Counted from the stretch's first letter, positions 1 to 8,966 are shown. The stretch: DNA of 64,000 bases from Collinsella stercoris DSM 13279 (GCF_020735465.1 NZ_CP085935.1:744001-808000); one strand, 5' to 3'. Numbers and translations: made by a program. The notes: a model not told the origin generated them from the letters alone.

Positions 1-328
1 CTGCCTTGAGCCCGCGGCCTTCGAGGTCGCCGGCGAGATCGAGGAGTACTACCTGTTCGAGGAGCCCGAGGACCCCGAGAGCTACGAGGACGGGTTCGAG
101 CTCATCGGCCCCGATCGCGTGATCGACTTGGGCGACGCGATCTCGGATGCCGTCGTGATGGACACGCCGTTCGTGGTGTTGTGTCAGCCCGACTGCAAGG
201 GCCTGTGCCCTACGTGCGGGGCAAACCTCAACGAGGGCGATTGCGGGTGCGCCGAGGCGGCCGAGCAGGCGTGGGTCGACTCCGACGAGAACCCCTTTGC
301 GGCGCTCAAGGGCCTTAAGCTCGACTGA
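1..328 (+). CDS. DUF177 / YceD family protein, 3' part (5' end outside the window)
   Basis: The reading frame is open from the first base to the TGA at 326-328, so the gene starts upstream. The visible part is very acidic (a run of Glu-Glu-Tyr-Tyr-Leu-Phe-Glu-Glu), followed by a Cys-x3-Cys-Lys-Gly-Leu-Cys-x2-Cys-Gly zinc-type motif, as in DUF177/YceD proteins. YceD is encoded directly before rpmF in most bacteria and has been linked to 23S rRNA or large-subunit assembly; its biochemical role is not settled. The position about 100 bp before rpmF agrees. It ends with the Asn-Pro-Phe-x3-Lys-x2 tail usual for the family. Identification is secure from motif plus neighbour. Confidence 0.85.
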   Translation, partial: CLEPAAFEVAGEIEEYYLFEEPEDPESYEDGFELIGPDRVIDLGDAISDAVVMDTPFVVLCQPDCKGLCPTCGANLNEGDCGCAEAAEQAWVDSDENPFAALKGLKLD

Positions 329-352
329 TTCCCCTGTCCGTTTTTTAATGTT

Positions 353-381
353 TTGTGTATGCGGGTGATTTCTGCTACTAT
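353..381 (+). promoter_or_regulatory. Promoter of rpmF: TTGTGT - 17 bp - TACTAT with extended -10
   Basis: A TTGTGT hexamer lies at 353-358 and TACTAT at 376-381, separated by exactly 17 bp. The bases TGC before the -10 make an extended -10 element. It is placed about 45 bp before the rpmF start and after the YceD stop, so rpmF can be transcribed separately from the upstream gene. Confidence 0.6.
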
Positions 382-431
382 CGTTGCTTGCGCGTAATCG
401 CCGCCAGTTATGAGTTGTAAGGAAGGTCAAC

Positions 432-611
432 ATGCCAGTACCTAAGCAAAAAAAGGGTCGCGCCAAGACGCACTCTCGTCGTTCGACGAACATGAAGATC
501 AACGCTGCTTCCCAGTCCACCTGCCCTCGCTGCGGTGCCGTGAAGCTCCCGCACCACGTGTGCGGCAACTGCGGTTTCTACAAGGACCGCGAGGTCATCG
601 TCGTCGAGTAG
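432..611 (+). CDS. rpmF: 50S ribosomal protein L32
   Basis: This 59-residue protein starts MPVPKQKKGRAKTHSRRS, the classic L32 N-terminus, and carries two Cys-x2-Cys pairs (CPRCG and CGNCG) that form the zinc ribbon of the zinc-binding type of L32. The start is preceded by the ribosome site AAGGAAGG at 419-426. L32 is a late-assembling large-subunit protein. Its neighbours, yceD before and plsX after, are the standard arrangement. The retained cysteines make this the zinc-containing paralogue and not the Cys-less form that some actinobacteria use under zinc starvation. Confidence 0.97.
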   Translation: MPVPKQKKGRAKTHSRRSTNMKINAASQSTCPRCGAVKLPHHVCGNCGFYKDREVIVVE

Positions 612-640
612 ACTCGACTGGCGGTTACGTTGAGTTCAGT

Positions 641-667
641 ATGGCCGGCTCGGTGAGTCGGCCATTT
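641..667 (+). terminator. Hairpin between rpmF and plsX, possible attenuating terminator
   Basis: ATGGCCG at 641-647 pairs with CGGCCAT at 659-665 and is followed by a short T run (TTT). The T tract is short, so partial termination that lowers plsX relative to rpmF is more likely than a full stop. This is inference from structure only. Confidence 0.45.
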
Positions 668-686
668 CTCTATCGAGGGGGTTTAC

Positions 687-1703
687 ATGGATAAGGTGCG
701 CGTGTGCGTCGACGCGGTTGGCGGCGACGAGCCGGCGGAGGTCGTGCTTGCGGGCATCGAGGCCGCACTCGAGGCCGATGCGGACCTCGAGGTCCTCGTC
801 GCGGGTCCCGAGGAGGTCATCGCCGAGTTCTGCGCGACGCACGAGCGCGCCGAGGCGCTGGTTGCCCCCGAGATCATCACCATGGAGGACGACCCCATCA
901 CGGCGGTCATGACGCGGCGCAAGTCCTCGATCGTCCTCGGTTGCCGTGCGGTCAAGAAGGGGCAGGCCGGCGGGTTTTTCTCCGCGGGGTCGACCGGCGC
1001 CGTCACCGCGGCCGGCACCGCCTACGTGACCCCGTTCAAGGCCGCCCTCGAAGACAGGCGCACGGCGATCCGTCCCTGCCTGACCAATGCGCTGCCCAAT
1101 CGCGCGGGAGGGCTGACCGTGCTGTGCGACATGGGCGCCAACCCCGACGTCGAGCCCCTGGATGTGGTGCGTTTCGCGCAGATGGGCGCGGCGTACGCGT
1201 CGTGCGTCCTGGGCATCGACCATCCGCGCGTCGGCCTGCTGTCAAACGGCACCGAGGAGCATAAGGGCAGCGCGTTCACCCATGCGTGCTTTCCGCTCAT
1301 GAGCCAGCTCGTCCCGGGTTTTGCCGGCAACTGCGAGGGCACGGACCTCACGAGCGGGAACTTCGACGTCGTGGTGTGCGACGGTTTCGCCGGCAACATC
1401 GCCCTCAAATCCATCGAGGGCGCGGCCAAGCTCATGATGGAGGAGCTCAAGCGCGGGCTGACCTCATCGCTTGCGGGCAAGGTCTCCGCGGTGCTCATGA
1501 AGCCGATGCTCCGCCAGCTCAAGCGCAAGCTGTCCGGCGACGCCAAGGGCGGCGCGGTGCTGCTGGGCTTGCGCGGCGTGGTGATGATCGGCCATGGGGC
1601 AACGAGCGTCGAGGCCGTGAAGAACGGCACCTTGGCCTGCGCGCAGTGCGTGCGCGAGGGGCTCGTCGATCGCGTGGCCGACGCCATGGGGCTCGACGCG
1701 TAG
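687..1703 (+). CDS. plsX: Phosphate acyltransferase PlsX
   Basis: PlsX converts acyl-ACP and phosphate to acyl-phosphate, the donor used by PlsY (encoded at 45.9 kb here) for the first acylation of glycerol-3-phosphate. The 338-residue product has the family N-terminus DAVGGDEPAEVV (usually DAMGGD), the Gly-rich GGFFSAGSTGAVTAAG segment around residue 95, and the C-terminal HGATSVEAVKNG block. The start is an ATG with AGGGGGT just upstream. It lies between rpmF and acpP as in many Gram-positives. It is predicted to be a peripheral membrane enzyme with no transmembrane segments. Confidence 0.96.
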   Translation: MDKVRVCVDAVGGDEPAEVVLAGIEAALEADADLEVLVAGPEEVIAEFCATHERAEALVAPEIITMEDDPITAVMTRRKSSIVLGCRAVKKGQAGGFFSAGSTGAVTAAGTAYVTPFKAALEDRRTAIRPCLTNALPNRAGGLTVLCDMGANPDVEPLDVVRFAQMGAAYASCVLGIDHPRVGLLSNGTEEHKGSAFTHACFPLMSQLVPGFAGNCEGTDLTSGNFDVVVCDGFAGNIALKSIEGAAKLMMEELKRGLTSSLAGKVSAVLMKPMLRQLKRKLSGDAKGGAVLLGLRGVVMIGHGATSVEAVKNGTLACAQCVREGLVDRVADAMGLDA

Positions 1704-1855
1704 CGCGGGCGTTGCCATCGCCTGCGGGGCGCCCGACGTCCATCGGGGCTTTCCAGCCTGTGCGCACGCGTTCACGACGCGCCGACGCCGCGTGGGCGTT
1801 GGCTGAGCGCGCACGCGCGGTGGCGGTCGCCCGCGTAGGCATCGCGCGCTTGGGG

Positions 1856-1861
1856 TAGAAT
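1856..1861 (+). promoter_or_regulatory. Possible -10 element (TAGAAT) before acpP
   Basis: TAGAAT stands at 1856-1861 in an otherwise very GC-rich 217-bp gap, about 60 bp before acpP. The same hexamer recurs upstream of pyrH and of the FHA gene in this window. I see no convincing -35 at the correct distance, so this is a tentative call. Confidence 0.35.
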
Positions 1862-1920
1862 GACCAACATGTGTGAATGGCCGGCGCGCGTGCGACGGCC
1901 CTGTTGAAGGGAGTATCCCC

Positions 1921-2169
1921 ATGACGCTCGATCGCACGGAGATTTTCGACAAGGTCTGCGACATCGCCGCGGATGTGCTCGGCGTGGAGCCCGACGGTCT
2001 TTCCGAGGCGACCACCTTTGACGACCTCGACGCCAACTCCCTCGACCGCCTCCAGCTCGTGACCGCCATGGAGGATGAGTTCGATATCGAGATCGACGAC
2101 GACAAGCTCATGGCCATCAATTCCGTGGCCGAGGCCATCGACGCCATCGAGCAGACCTTGGAGGCATAG
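1921..2169 (+). CDS. acpP: Acyl carrier protein
   Basis: The product is an 82-residue acidic protein with four predicted helices and the phosphopantetheine attachment site DANSLDRL, the modified serine being Ser40. Canonical AcpP has DSLD; here Asn replaces the first Asp, a tolerated change. The ATG at 1921 is chosen over upstream in-frame starts because GAAGGGAG lies just before it and the family begins here. The gene directly precedes rnc, the usual order. AcpP carries the growing acyl chain in fatty-acid synthesis and supplies acyl-ACP to PlsX. Confidence 0.95.
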   Translation: MTLDRTEIFDKVCDIAADVLGVEPDGLSEATTFDDLDANSLDRLQLVTAMEDEFDIEIDDDKLMAINSVAEAIDAIEQTLEA

Positions 2170-2174
2170 CGACC

Positions 2175-2900
2175 TTGTCCATCCGCGAGAAGCTCGAGCG
2201 CGCGCAGGAGATCTGCGGGCGCGCATTCAACGACACCTCGCTGCTCCGCAGCGCCATCACGCACCCCTCCGCCGTCGAGGGCGAGCCCGTTTCCGCCTCC
2301 TACGAGCGCCTGGAGTTTTTGGGCGACTCGATCCTGGGGTCGGTCGTCGCGCTCTCCCTGTTCAAGACGTATGGCGATTTTGACGAGGGAAAGCTCACCC
2401 GCCTCAAGGTCTCGCTCGTCTCGGGCGCCACGCTCTCCGACGTGGGCCGCGAGCTCGGGATCGACCAGGTGATCATCCTCGGCGCCTCCGAGCAGGGCAC
2501 CGGGGCCCGCGGCATGCACTCCGCCCTCGAGAACGTCTATGAGGCGCTCGTGGGCGCGCTGTACCTCGATGGGGGTTGGGAGGCTGCCGAGGCGTTCATC
2601 ATGCGCACGCTCAAGCCGCATCTGGCGACCGAGCGCGCGGAGCATCCGTCCAACCCCAAGAGCTTCTTGCAGGAGTGCGTCCAGTCCGACCATATGGAGG
2701 CGCCCTCCTATAAGGTCGTGGGGGAGGAGGGCCCGGCCCACGAGCCCACCTTCACCGCGGTTGCCCTGGTTGGCGGGGTCCGTCGCGGTCGCGGCACCGG
2801 TTCGTCCAAGAAGGAGGCCGAGGCGGCGGCGGCGCTCGATGCGCTCGATCGCATGGGGTACACCACGAACGGCGTCATCTTGAAGAAGAAGCTCGGATAG
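2175..2900 (+). CDS. rnc: Ribonuclease III
   Basis: This 241-residue enzyme cleaves double-stranded RNA and processes the rRNA precursor. The signature ERLEFLGDSILG and the second acidic cluster ENVYEALVGALYLD mark the catalytic RNase III domain (about residues 1-150). The last 80 residues form a double-stranded RNA-binding domain with GSSKKEAEAAAA. The start is a TTG at 2175, five bases after the acpP stop, with GGAGG inside the end of acpP; the two genes are likely translationally coupled. Neighbouring smc follows nine bases later. Confidence 0.96.
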   Translation: MSIREKLERAQEICGRAFNDTSLLRSAITHPSAVEGEPVSASYERLEFLGDSILGSVVALSLFKTYGDFDEGKLTRLKVSLVSGATLSDVGRELGIDQVIILGASEQGTGARGMHSALENVYEALVGALYLDGGWEAAEAFIMRTLKPHLATERAEHPSNPKSFLQECVQSDHMEAPSYKVVGEEGPAHEPTFTAVALVGGVRRGRGTGSSKKEAEAAAALDALDRMGYTTNGVILKKKLG

Positions 2901-2909
2901 CGAGGCACC

Positions 2910-5900
2910 GTGTACCTGAAGTCGCTCACCCTCAAGGGATTCAAATCCTTCGCCGACCGCGCGCACATGACGTTCGAGCCGGGGCTCACGGTCATCGTGG
3001 GCCCCAACGGTTCGGGCAAATCCAACGTGTCCGACGCCATCCTGTGGGTGCTCGGCGAGCAGAGCGCCAAGCAGCTGCGCGGCCAGGCCATGGAGGACGT
3101 GATCTTCTCCGGTTCGTCGGCGCGCAAGCCCGTCGGCGTGGCGGAGGTCACGCTCGTCCTCGACAACTCCGACCACATGCTGCCGGTCGATTTCAACGAG
3201 GTCGCCATCACGCGGCGCATGTACCGCTCGGGCGAGAGCGAGTACCTCATCAACTCCAGCCCGTGCCGACTTATGGACATCCAGGACATCCTGCACGACT
3301 CCGGCCTGGGCAAGGACACGCACTCCATCATCTCCCAGGGCAAGCTCGACGCCATTTTGCAGAGCCGTCCCGAGGAGCGCCGCAGCCTCATCGAGGAGGC
3401 CGCGGGCATCTCCAAGCACAAGCGGCGCAAGGAGCGCGCCCTGCGCAAGATCAAGAGCATGGACGAGCACCTCACGCGGGCCCGCGACATCAACCGCGAG
3501 ATCTCGCGCCAGCTCAAGCCCCTCGAGCGCCAGGTCGACCGCGCGCGCAAGTACAAGGACCTGTCCTCCCGCGCAAACGAGCTCACGCAGATCCTCGCGG
3601 TCGATGAGCTCCGCCAGCTCCAGGCCCAGTGGGTCGACCTCGAGGCCTCCTCGCGCGAGAGCGCGGCCTCGCTCGAGCTCGCGCGCTACCGCCTCTCCGA
3701 GAAGGAGCGCGAGCTCGAAAAGCTCCAGGTCATGCTGGAGGAGAAGGGCCTGTTCGTGGGCGACCTGGGCGAGCAGCGCCGGCATATGCAAGACGTCGTG
3801 GGACGCATCGGCTCCGACATGCGCCTGCTTGAGGAAAAGGGCCGCAACATGGTCGCCCGCCTCTCCGAGATGCGCGGGACCCTGTCCGGCTCCGAGCATC
3901 AGCGCCGCCGCACCGTCGAGGAGCTCTCCGATGTCAACCGCCAGCTCGATGAGGAGCGCGCGGCGGCAACCGTCGCCTCCGATGACGTGGCCGCCCTCGA
4001 GCCCGCCTCCGATGAGCTGCATGCGCGCCGCGTCGAACTGGACGAGGCGATCTCAGCCCTCGTCCGCGAGCAGCGGGAGGTGCAGCGGACGGCCGATGCC
4101 GCCTCGCTCGACCTCGTCAAGGTCAAGGAGACGCTTTCCAACGCCGAGATCGAGGACGGCATGTACGCGCGGCGCCTCGAGCAGATCGATGAGGAGGCCG
4201 ACGAGCTGCAGGCGTCCCTCGATTTTCGACGCACGCGCGTCGAGGAGCTGGAGGCCGAGCTCGAGAGTGCGCGCGACCGGCGCGATGAGGCGAAGGGTGC
4301 CGTCGATGTGGCGCTCGCCGCCCTCGATGATCTGCGCGACAAGGAGGCGCGGGCGCGCGAGAAGCTCGCGGACGTGCGGTCCGAGCTCTCCGGCCTTCGC
4401 AAGGTCGACGCGAGCCTGAGCGACGCCTCGCCGCTGACGGCGCGGGTGGTGAGCAACCACCCCGATGCGATCGCGGCGCGCCTGGGCGACGTGATCGAGG
4501 CGCCCGTGGAGCTCGAGGGCCTGGTGGAGCAGCTGCTCGCCGGCGATATCGACGCGCTCGTGTGCATGAGCGGTCCGGCGTTGGCGCGCGCCGCGTCGTT
4601 CGCGCTCGAGGCGGGCGACGCCACCGGCGAGGCGCTCCTGCTCGCGCGCGACGTCGACGCCCCCGCCGCGTGCGATGGCGCGCCGGGCTATCGCCTGGTC
4701 GAGCGCCTTCAGGTGCGGGACGGGTACGCGCCCGCGGTGGCTGCGCTGTTGGGCCACGTGTACGTGGTGGACACGCTTGACGAGGCGCTTGCGGCGCCCG
4801 CCCTTCCCGGCGTCCTCTACGTCACGCCCCAGGGCGCGCGCGTGCGCGACGGCGGCGTGGTGCGCGTGGGCGCCTCGAGCGGCGCCGCGGCCGGATCGCT
4901 CGAGCGCAAGCGCCGCATCCGCGAGCTTGAGCGGTTCGAGCCCGAGCTCGTGGCGGTGTTCGACCGGGCCGTCGAGCGCGTCGCCGAGGCTGCCGACGCC
5001 ATCGAGCAGGCCCGCGCGGCCGAGCGCGACGCGGCGGGCTCCATCTCCCGCCTGGAGGGCGAGCGCTCCTCGCTGCTCTCCGAAGTCGGGCGCATGGAGC
5101 ACTCGCTGTCCGTCAAGCTCGGTGAGCGCTCAAACCTCGCGCGGCGGCGCGAGGAGGCCGCCGCGGCCGTGCGCGAGGCTCAGCCGCGCGTCGACGAGCT
5201 CGAGCAGACCCGAGACGAGGCGCGCGAACGCCTCGATGACCTGGGGCGGCGCATAGCAGAGGCGCAAGACGACCTCGAGCGCGTCCGACGCGATGACGCC
5301 GAGGCCGGCTCAAAGCTCGCCGATGCCAAGGTGCGCTTGGCGCGCGCCAACGAGCGCGTCAAGAGCCTCTCGGCCCGCGTGCCCGAGCTCGAGCGCCGGC
5401 TCGAGGGGATCGACCGGCGCATTCGCGGCACTGAGCAGTCCGCCCGCTCGCTCGAGGTGCTCCGCCTGCGCGTCGACCCGCTGCACGACCGCTACCAGGC
5501 GCTGTCCGAGCGCGCGATGGACTGGGCGGCGCGCCTGCGTGATCGCGCCTCGCTCGAGGAGGCCGATTCGGCCTCGCTCAAACGCACCATCGAGGACGCC
5601 AAGGGCGAGGTCGCCCGCGCCAAGGTCGAGGTCGATCTGGCCACCGCCGCCGTCAACGACGCCAAGGTCGCGCGCGGCAAGCTCGAGGTGCAGGTCGAGG
5701 CGGCCGTGCGCGCCATCACGGCCGATGGGACCACCGTGCTCGAGGAGGCGCTGCAGCTTCCCGCCCCGGACGACCGCGCGGCCGCCGAGCGGGAGCTCAA
5801 CAGCCTCGTGCGTCAGATCAACAACCTCGGCCCTGTGAACCAGGTGGCCATGGAGGAGTACGAGACCCTCAAGCAGCGCGCCGATTACATCGCGACGCAG

Positions 5901-6446
5901 CTGGAGGACCTCGAGAGCGCGCGCAAGGCGCTCACCAAGATCACCGCGGCGATCGACCGCAAGATGCGCACGAGCTTCCTCACGACCTTCGAGAAGGTCG
6001 ACGAGAACTTCCGCGAGGTCTTCTCCATGCTCTTCCCGGGCGGTCAGGCCCACCTGGAGATGACCGACCCCGAGCACCCGGCCGAGACGGGCATCGAGGT
6101 CGTCGCCCAGCCGCGCGGCAAGCGCATCACCAAGATGATGCTCATGAGCGGCGGTGAGAAGAGCCTCACGGCGCTGGCGCTGCTGTTCGCCGTGTATCGC
6201 ACGCGCACCGTGCCGTTCTACGTGCTCGATGAGGTCGAGGCGGCGCTGGACGATTCCAACCTCTCCAAGCTCATCGGCGCCATCGACTACCTGCGCAAGA
6301 CGACGCAGCTGCTCGTCATCTCTCACCAGCGCCGCACCATGGAGGACGCCGACGTCCTCTACGGCGTGTCCATGCAGGCCGACGGCGTGAGCCGTGTGGT
6401 CAGCCAAAAACTCGATCGCGAAACCGGAAAGGTCGTGAATGCCTAA
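2910..6446 (+). CDS. smc: Chromosome segregation protein SMC
   Basis: The 1178-residue ATPase forms the core of the bacterial condensin with ScpA and ScpB, both encoded at 38-39.7 kb. Walker A GPNGSGKSN is at residues 31-39. Two long coiled coils surround a Gly-rich hinge near residues 490-640. The ABC signature MSGGEKS (about residue 1080) and Walker B FYVLDE (about 1105) form the C-terminal head. The GTG start lies nine bases after rnc. The stop overlaps the ftsY start as TAATG. The length is standard for actinobacterial SMC. Confidence 0.97.
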   Translation: MYLKSLTLKGFKSFADRAHMTFEPGLTVIVGPNGSGKSNVSDAILWVLGEQSAKQLRGQAMEDVIFSGSSARKPVGVAEVTLVLDNSDHMLPVDFNEVAITRRMYRSGESEYLINSSPCRLMDIQDILHDSGLGKDTHSIISQGKLDAILQSRPEERRSLIEEAAGISKHKRRKERALRKIKSMDEHLTRARDINREISRQLKPLERQVDRARKYKDLSSRANELTQILAVDELRQLQAQWVDLEASSRESAASLELARYRLSEKERELEKLQVMLEEKGLFVGDLGEQRRHMQDVVGRIGSDMRLLEEKGRNMVARLSEMRGTLSGSEHQRRRTVEELSDVNRQLDEERAAATVASDDVAALEPASDELHARRVELDEAISALVREQREVQRTADAASLDLVKVKETLSNAEIEDGMYARRLEQIDEEADELQASLDFRRTRVEELEAELESARDRRDEAKGAVDVALAALDDLRDKEARAREKLADVRSELSGLRKVDASLSDASPLTARVVSNHPDAIAARLGDVIEAPVELEGLVEQLLAGDIDALVCMSGPALARAASFALEAGDATGEALLLARDVDAPAACDGAPGYRLVERLQVRDGYAPAVAALLGHVYVVDTLDEALAAPALPGVLYVTPQGARVRDGGVVRVGASSGAAAGSLERKRRIRELERFEPELVAVFDRAVERVAEAADAIEQARAAERDAAGSISRLEGERSSLLSEVGRMEHSLSVKLGERSNLARRREEAAAAVREAQPRVDELEQTRDEARERLDDLGRRIAEAQDDLERVRRDDAEAGSKLADAKVRLARANERVKSLSARVPELERRLEGIDRRIRGTEQSARSLEVLRLRVDPLHDRYQALSERAMDWAARLRDRASLEEADSASLKRTIEDAKGEVARAKVEVDLATAAVNDAKVARGKLEVQVEAAVRAITADGTTVLEEALQLPAPDDRAAAERELNSLVRQINNLGPVNQVAMEEYETLKQRADYIATQLEDLESARKALTKITAAIDRKMRTSFLTTFEKVDENFREVFSMLFPGGQAHLEMTDPEHPAETGIEVVAQPRGKRITKMMLMSGGEKSLTALALLFAVYRTRTVPFYVLDEVEAALDDSNLSKLIGAIDYLRKTTQLLVISHQRRTMEDADVLYGVSMQADGVSRVVSQKLDRETGKVVNA

Positions 6447-7366
6447 TGGGATTGTTCGATTCGCTTAAGCGCGGGCTCGAGCGCAGCCGCGAGGCCCTGA
6501 ACGAGGTCTTCTACTTTGGCGGCGAGGTGGACGAGAGCTTTTGGGAGGAGCTCGAGGACACGCTCGTGATGGGGGACATGGGCGGCGAGATCGCCATGCG
6601 GGTCACTGACGACCTGCGCGAGACGGCCGCCCGCAAGAACCTCAAGACCGCCGACCAGCTCCGCGCCGCCCTCGCCGAGCGGCTGCGGGAGTTCTTCGTC
6701 GAGCCCGAGAGCGACATCTTCGATGACACGCCGAGCTGCGTGCTCTTCGTGGGCATCAACGGCGCCGGCAAGACCACCACGGTGGGAAAGATCGCGAGCG
6801 CCGAGGCCGAGGCCCATGCGGGCAAGCGCGTCGTCATCGGCAGCGCCGACACGTTCCGCGCCGCCGCCATCGAGCAGCTGGACGTGTGGGGGCAGCGCGC
6901 GGACGTGCCGGTCATCAAGCGCGACCGCGGCAGCGATCCCGCGAGCGTGTGCTACGACGTCCTCGACGAGGCCGACAAGCGCGGCAGCGACCTCGTGCTC
7001 ATCGACACCGCGGGGCGCCTCCACTCCAGCCCGGAGCTCATGCGCGAGCTCGCCAAGGTCGTCAAGGTCACGCGCAAGCGCGCCGAGTCGTGCGCGGCCG
7101 GTCCCATGCCCGTGCACGTGGTGCTGGTGATCGACTCCGCGACCGGCCAGAACGGGCTTGTCCAGGCTGAGGAGTTCAACGATGCGCTCGGTCTTGACGG
7201 CATCATCATGACCAAGCTCGACGGCACGGCCAAGGGCGGCATCGCGCTCGCCGTCGCCGAGAAGCTCAAGCTTCCGATCTACCGCATCGGCGTGGGCGAG
7301 CAGGTCGAGGACCTGCAGCGCTTCGACGCCGCGGACTTCTGCCGCGCGCTCGTGGGGCTGGACTGA
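6446..7366 (+). CDS. ftsY: Signal recognition particle receptor FtsY
   Basis: FtsY is the GTPase that receives the SRP-ribosome complex at the membrane. Residues 103-112 give the GINGAGKTTT P-loop, followed by the DTFRAAAIEQL, DTAGR and TKLDGTAKGG motifs of SRP-type GTPases. At 306 residues it lacks the long acidic A domain of the E. coli protein, as is common in Gram-positives, and keeps only a short amphipathic N-terminus (MGLFDSLKRG) for membrane contact. The start overlaps the smc stop by one base. Ffh, its partner GTPase, follows after a 124-bp gap that carries a REP-like repeat. Confidence 0.96.
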   Translation: MGLFDSLKRGLERSREALNEVFYFGGEVDESFWEELEDTLVMGDMGGEIAMRVTDDLRETAARKNLKTADQLRAALAERLREFFVEPESDIFDDTPSCVLFVGINGAGKTTTVGKIASAEAEAHAGKRVVIGSADTFRAAAIEQLDVWGQRADVPVIKRDRGSDPASVCYDVLDEADKRGSDLVLIDTAGRLHSSPELMRELAKVVKVTRKRAESCAAGPMPVHVVLVIDSATGQNGLVQAEEFNDALGLDGIIMTKLDGTAKGGIALAVAEKLKLPIYRIGVGEQVEDLQRFDAADFCRALVGLD

Positions 7367-7381
7367 GCTTCACGTCGTCGG

Positions 7382-7469
7382 CCTCAGATTAGGGACAGGC
7401 GCTAATCTGAGGTCCTCATCGCCGTTGTTTTGTCTGACCTCAGATTGGTGCCTGTCCCTAATTTGAGGT
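7382..7469. repeat. REP-like inverted pair of palindromes between ftsY and ffh
   Basis: Two units of about 31 bp lie at 7382-7412 and 7438-7469. Each is itself a palindrome, with CCTCAGATTA pairing with TAATCTGAGG around a gggacaggc core. The second unit is the reverse complement of the first with three mismatches by my count. A 25-bp spacer separates them. The layout resembles a bacterial interspersed mosaic element made of two REP sequences in opposite orientation, and the GGGACAGGC core is like those I associate with REP-associated Y1 transposases. No such transposase is in this window. The second unit ends about 12 bp before the ffh ribosome site. Confidence 0.75.
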
Positions 7470-7490
7470 TTGTGAATGTTGGGAGTATCC

Positions 7491-8960
7491 ATGGCAGCTT
7501 TCGGCTCGCTTTCCGACCGCCTCAACGACACCTTTGACCGCCTGCGCGGCAAGGGCAAGCTCACGGAGGCCGATATCAACGTCGCTATGCGCGAGATCCG
7601 CATGGCGCTGCTCGAGGCCGACGTCAACTACCGCGTGGTCAAGGACTTCGTGACGCGCACCAAGGAGCGCTGCCTCACCGCCGAGGTCCTCGAGTCGCTC
7701 ACGCCGGCGCAAAACGTCGTCAAGATTGTGCTCGACGAGTTGACGGAGCTGCTCGGCGGCACTGAGAGCAAGCTCGTGCTCTCGAGCCGCATCCCCAACG
7801 TGATCATGCTCGTGGGCCTGCAGGGCTCCGGTAAGACCACCGCGGCCGTCAAGCTCGCCTACATGCTCAAGAAGCAGGGCAAGAGCCCGCTTCTGGCGGC
7901 GTGCGACGTCTACCGTCCCGCCGCCGCCGACCAGCTCGCCACGCTCGGCGGCGAGATCGGCGTTCCCGTTTTTCGCGGCGACGGCGCGCATCCGGTCGAG
8001 ATCGCCCGCGCGTCCATCCGCGAGGCCGTCGACACCATGCGCGATGTGGTCATCGTCGACACCGCCGGCCGTCTGCAGATCGACGAGGAGATGATGCAGG
8101 AGGCCGTCGACATCAAGAAGGCGGTCAAGCCCGATCAGGTCCTCATGGTCGTCGACGCCATGACGGGCCAGGACATCGTCAACGTGGTGTCCACCTTCGC
8201 CGAGCGCACCGACTTCGACGGCGTGATCATCTCCAAGCTCGACGGCGATGCCCGCGGCGGTGGCGCGCTCTCCGTGCGCGAGGTCACCGGCAAGCCCATC
8301 AAGTTCGTCTCCATGGGAGAGAAGCCCGATTCCCTCGAGGTGTTCAGCCCCGAGCGCATGGCCAAGCGCATCCTCGGCATGGGCGACGTCATCGGCATCA
8401 TCGAGAAGGCCCAGGAGGCCGCGACCGCCGAGCAGCTCGCCTCCGCCGAGCGCATGCTGCGCGACGGCTTTACCATGGACGATATGCTCGAGCAGATGAA
8501 GGCCGTCAAGAAGATGGGCGGCATGAAGGGCATCCTGGGGATGCTGCCCGGTGGCCAGCGCGCGCTCAACCAGATGGGCGGCAACCTCGATGAGGCGGTC
8601 TTCGACCGCAACGAGGCCATCATCCTCTCCATGACGGCCGAGGAGCGCCGTCGCCCCTCCATCATCAACGGCCAGCGCCGCGCCCGCATCGCGCGCGGTT
8701 GCGGCCTCACGCCCACCGACGTCAACGCCCTCATGAAGCAGTGGGGCGAGATGAACAAGATGATGGGCAAGGTGCGCGCCATGGCCCAGCAGCAGACCGG
8801 CGGCAAGAAGGGCAAAAAGGGGAAGAAGGGCAAGAAGATGCGCATGCCCGGCATGGGCGGCATGAACATGAACCAGCTCATGAACCAGATGGGCGGCATG
8901 GGCGGTATGTCCGATATGGACAAGCTCATGCAGATGAACGAGCAATTCAAGCGTAAGTAG
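7491..8960 (+). CDS. ffh: Signal recognition particle protein Ffh
   Basis: This is the SRP54 homologue that binds signal sequences on 4.5S RNA and docks with FtsY. The 489-residue product has an N domain, a G domain with P-loop GLQGSGKTT at about 109-117, DTAGRLQ and SKLDGDARGG motifs, and a Met-rich M domain. The extreme C-terminus is unusual in composition: a Lys-Gly-Lys-Lys repeat is followed by a Met/Gly-rich tail. I chose the ATG at 7491 over the in-frame ATG at 7476 because GGGAG at 7481-7485 is correctly spaced only for the former. Confidence 0.95.
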   Translation: MAAFGSLSDRLNDTFDRLRGKGKLTEADINVAMREIRMALLEADVNYRVVKDFVTRTKERCLTAEVLESLTPAQNVVKIVLDELTELLGGTESKLVLSSRIPNVIMLVGLQGSGKTTAAVKLAYMLKKQGKSPLLAACDVYRPAAADQLATLGGEIGVPVFRGDGAHPVEIARASIREAVDTMRDVVIVDTAGRLQIDEEMMQEAVDIKKAVKPDQVLMVVDAMTGQDIVNVVSTFAERTDFDGVIISKLDGDARGGGALSVREVTGKPIKFVSMGEKPDSLEVFSPERMAKRILGMGDVIGIIEKAQEAATAEQLASAERMLRDGFTMDDMLEQMKAVKKMGGMKGILGMLPGGQRALNQMGGNLDEAVFDRNEAIILSMTAEERRRPSIINGQRRARIARGCGLTPTDVNALMKQWGEMNKMMGKVRAMAQQQTGGKKGKKGKKGKKMRMPGMGGMNMNQLMNQMGGMGGMSDMDKLMQMNEQFKRK

Positions 8961-8966
8961 GTTGCC

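Noticed and set aside
1719-1846. Possible further palindrome copy after plsX
   Set aside because: GCCTGCGGGGCG and CGCCCGCGTAGGC could pair loosely, but the match needs indels and the region is so GC-rich that chance pairing is likely.
1464-4022. Minus-strand open frame of 852 codons across plsX, acpP, rnc and smc
   Set aside because: It is antisense to four certain genes, has no ribosome site and a composition typical of the mirror of Glu/Leu/Arg-rich coding in high-GC DNA.
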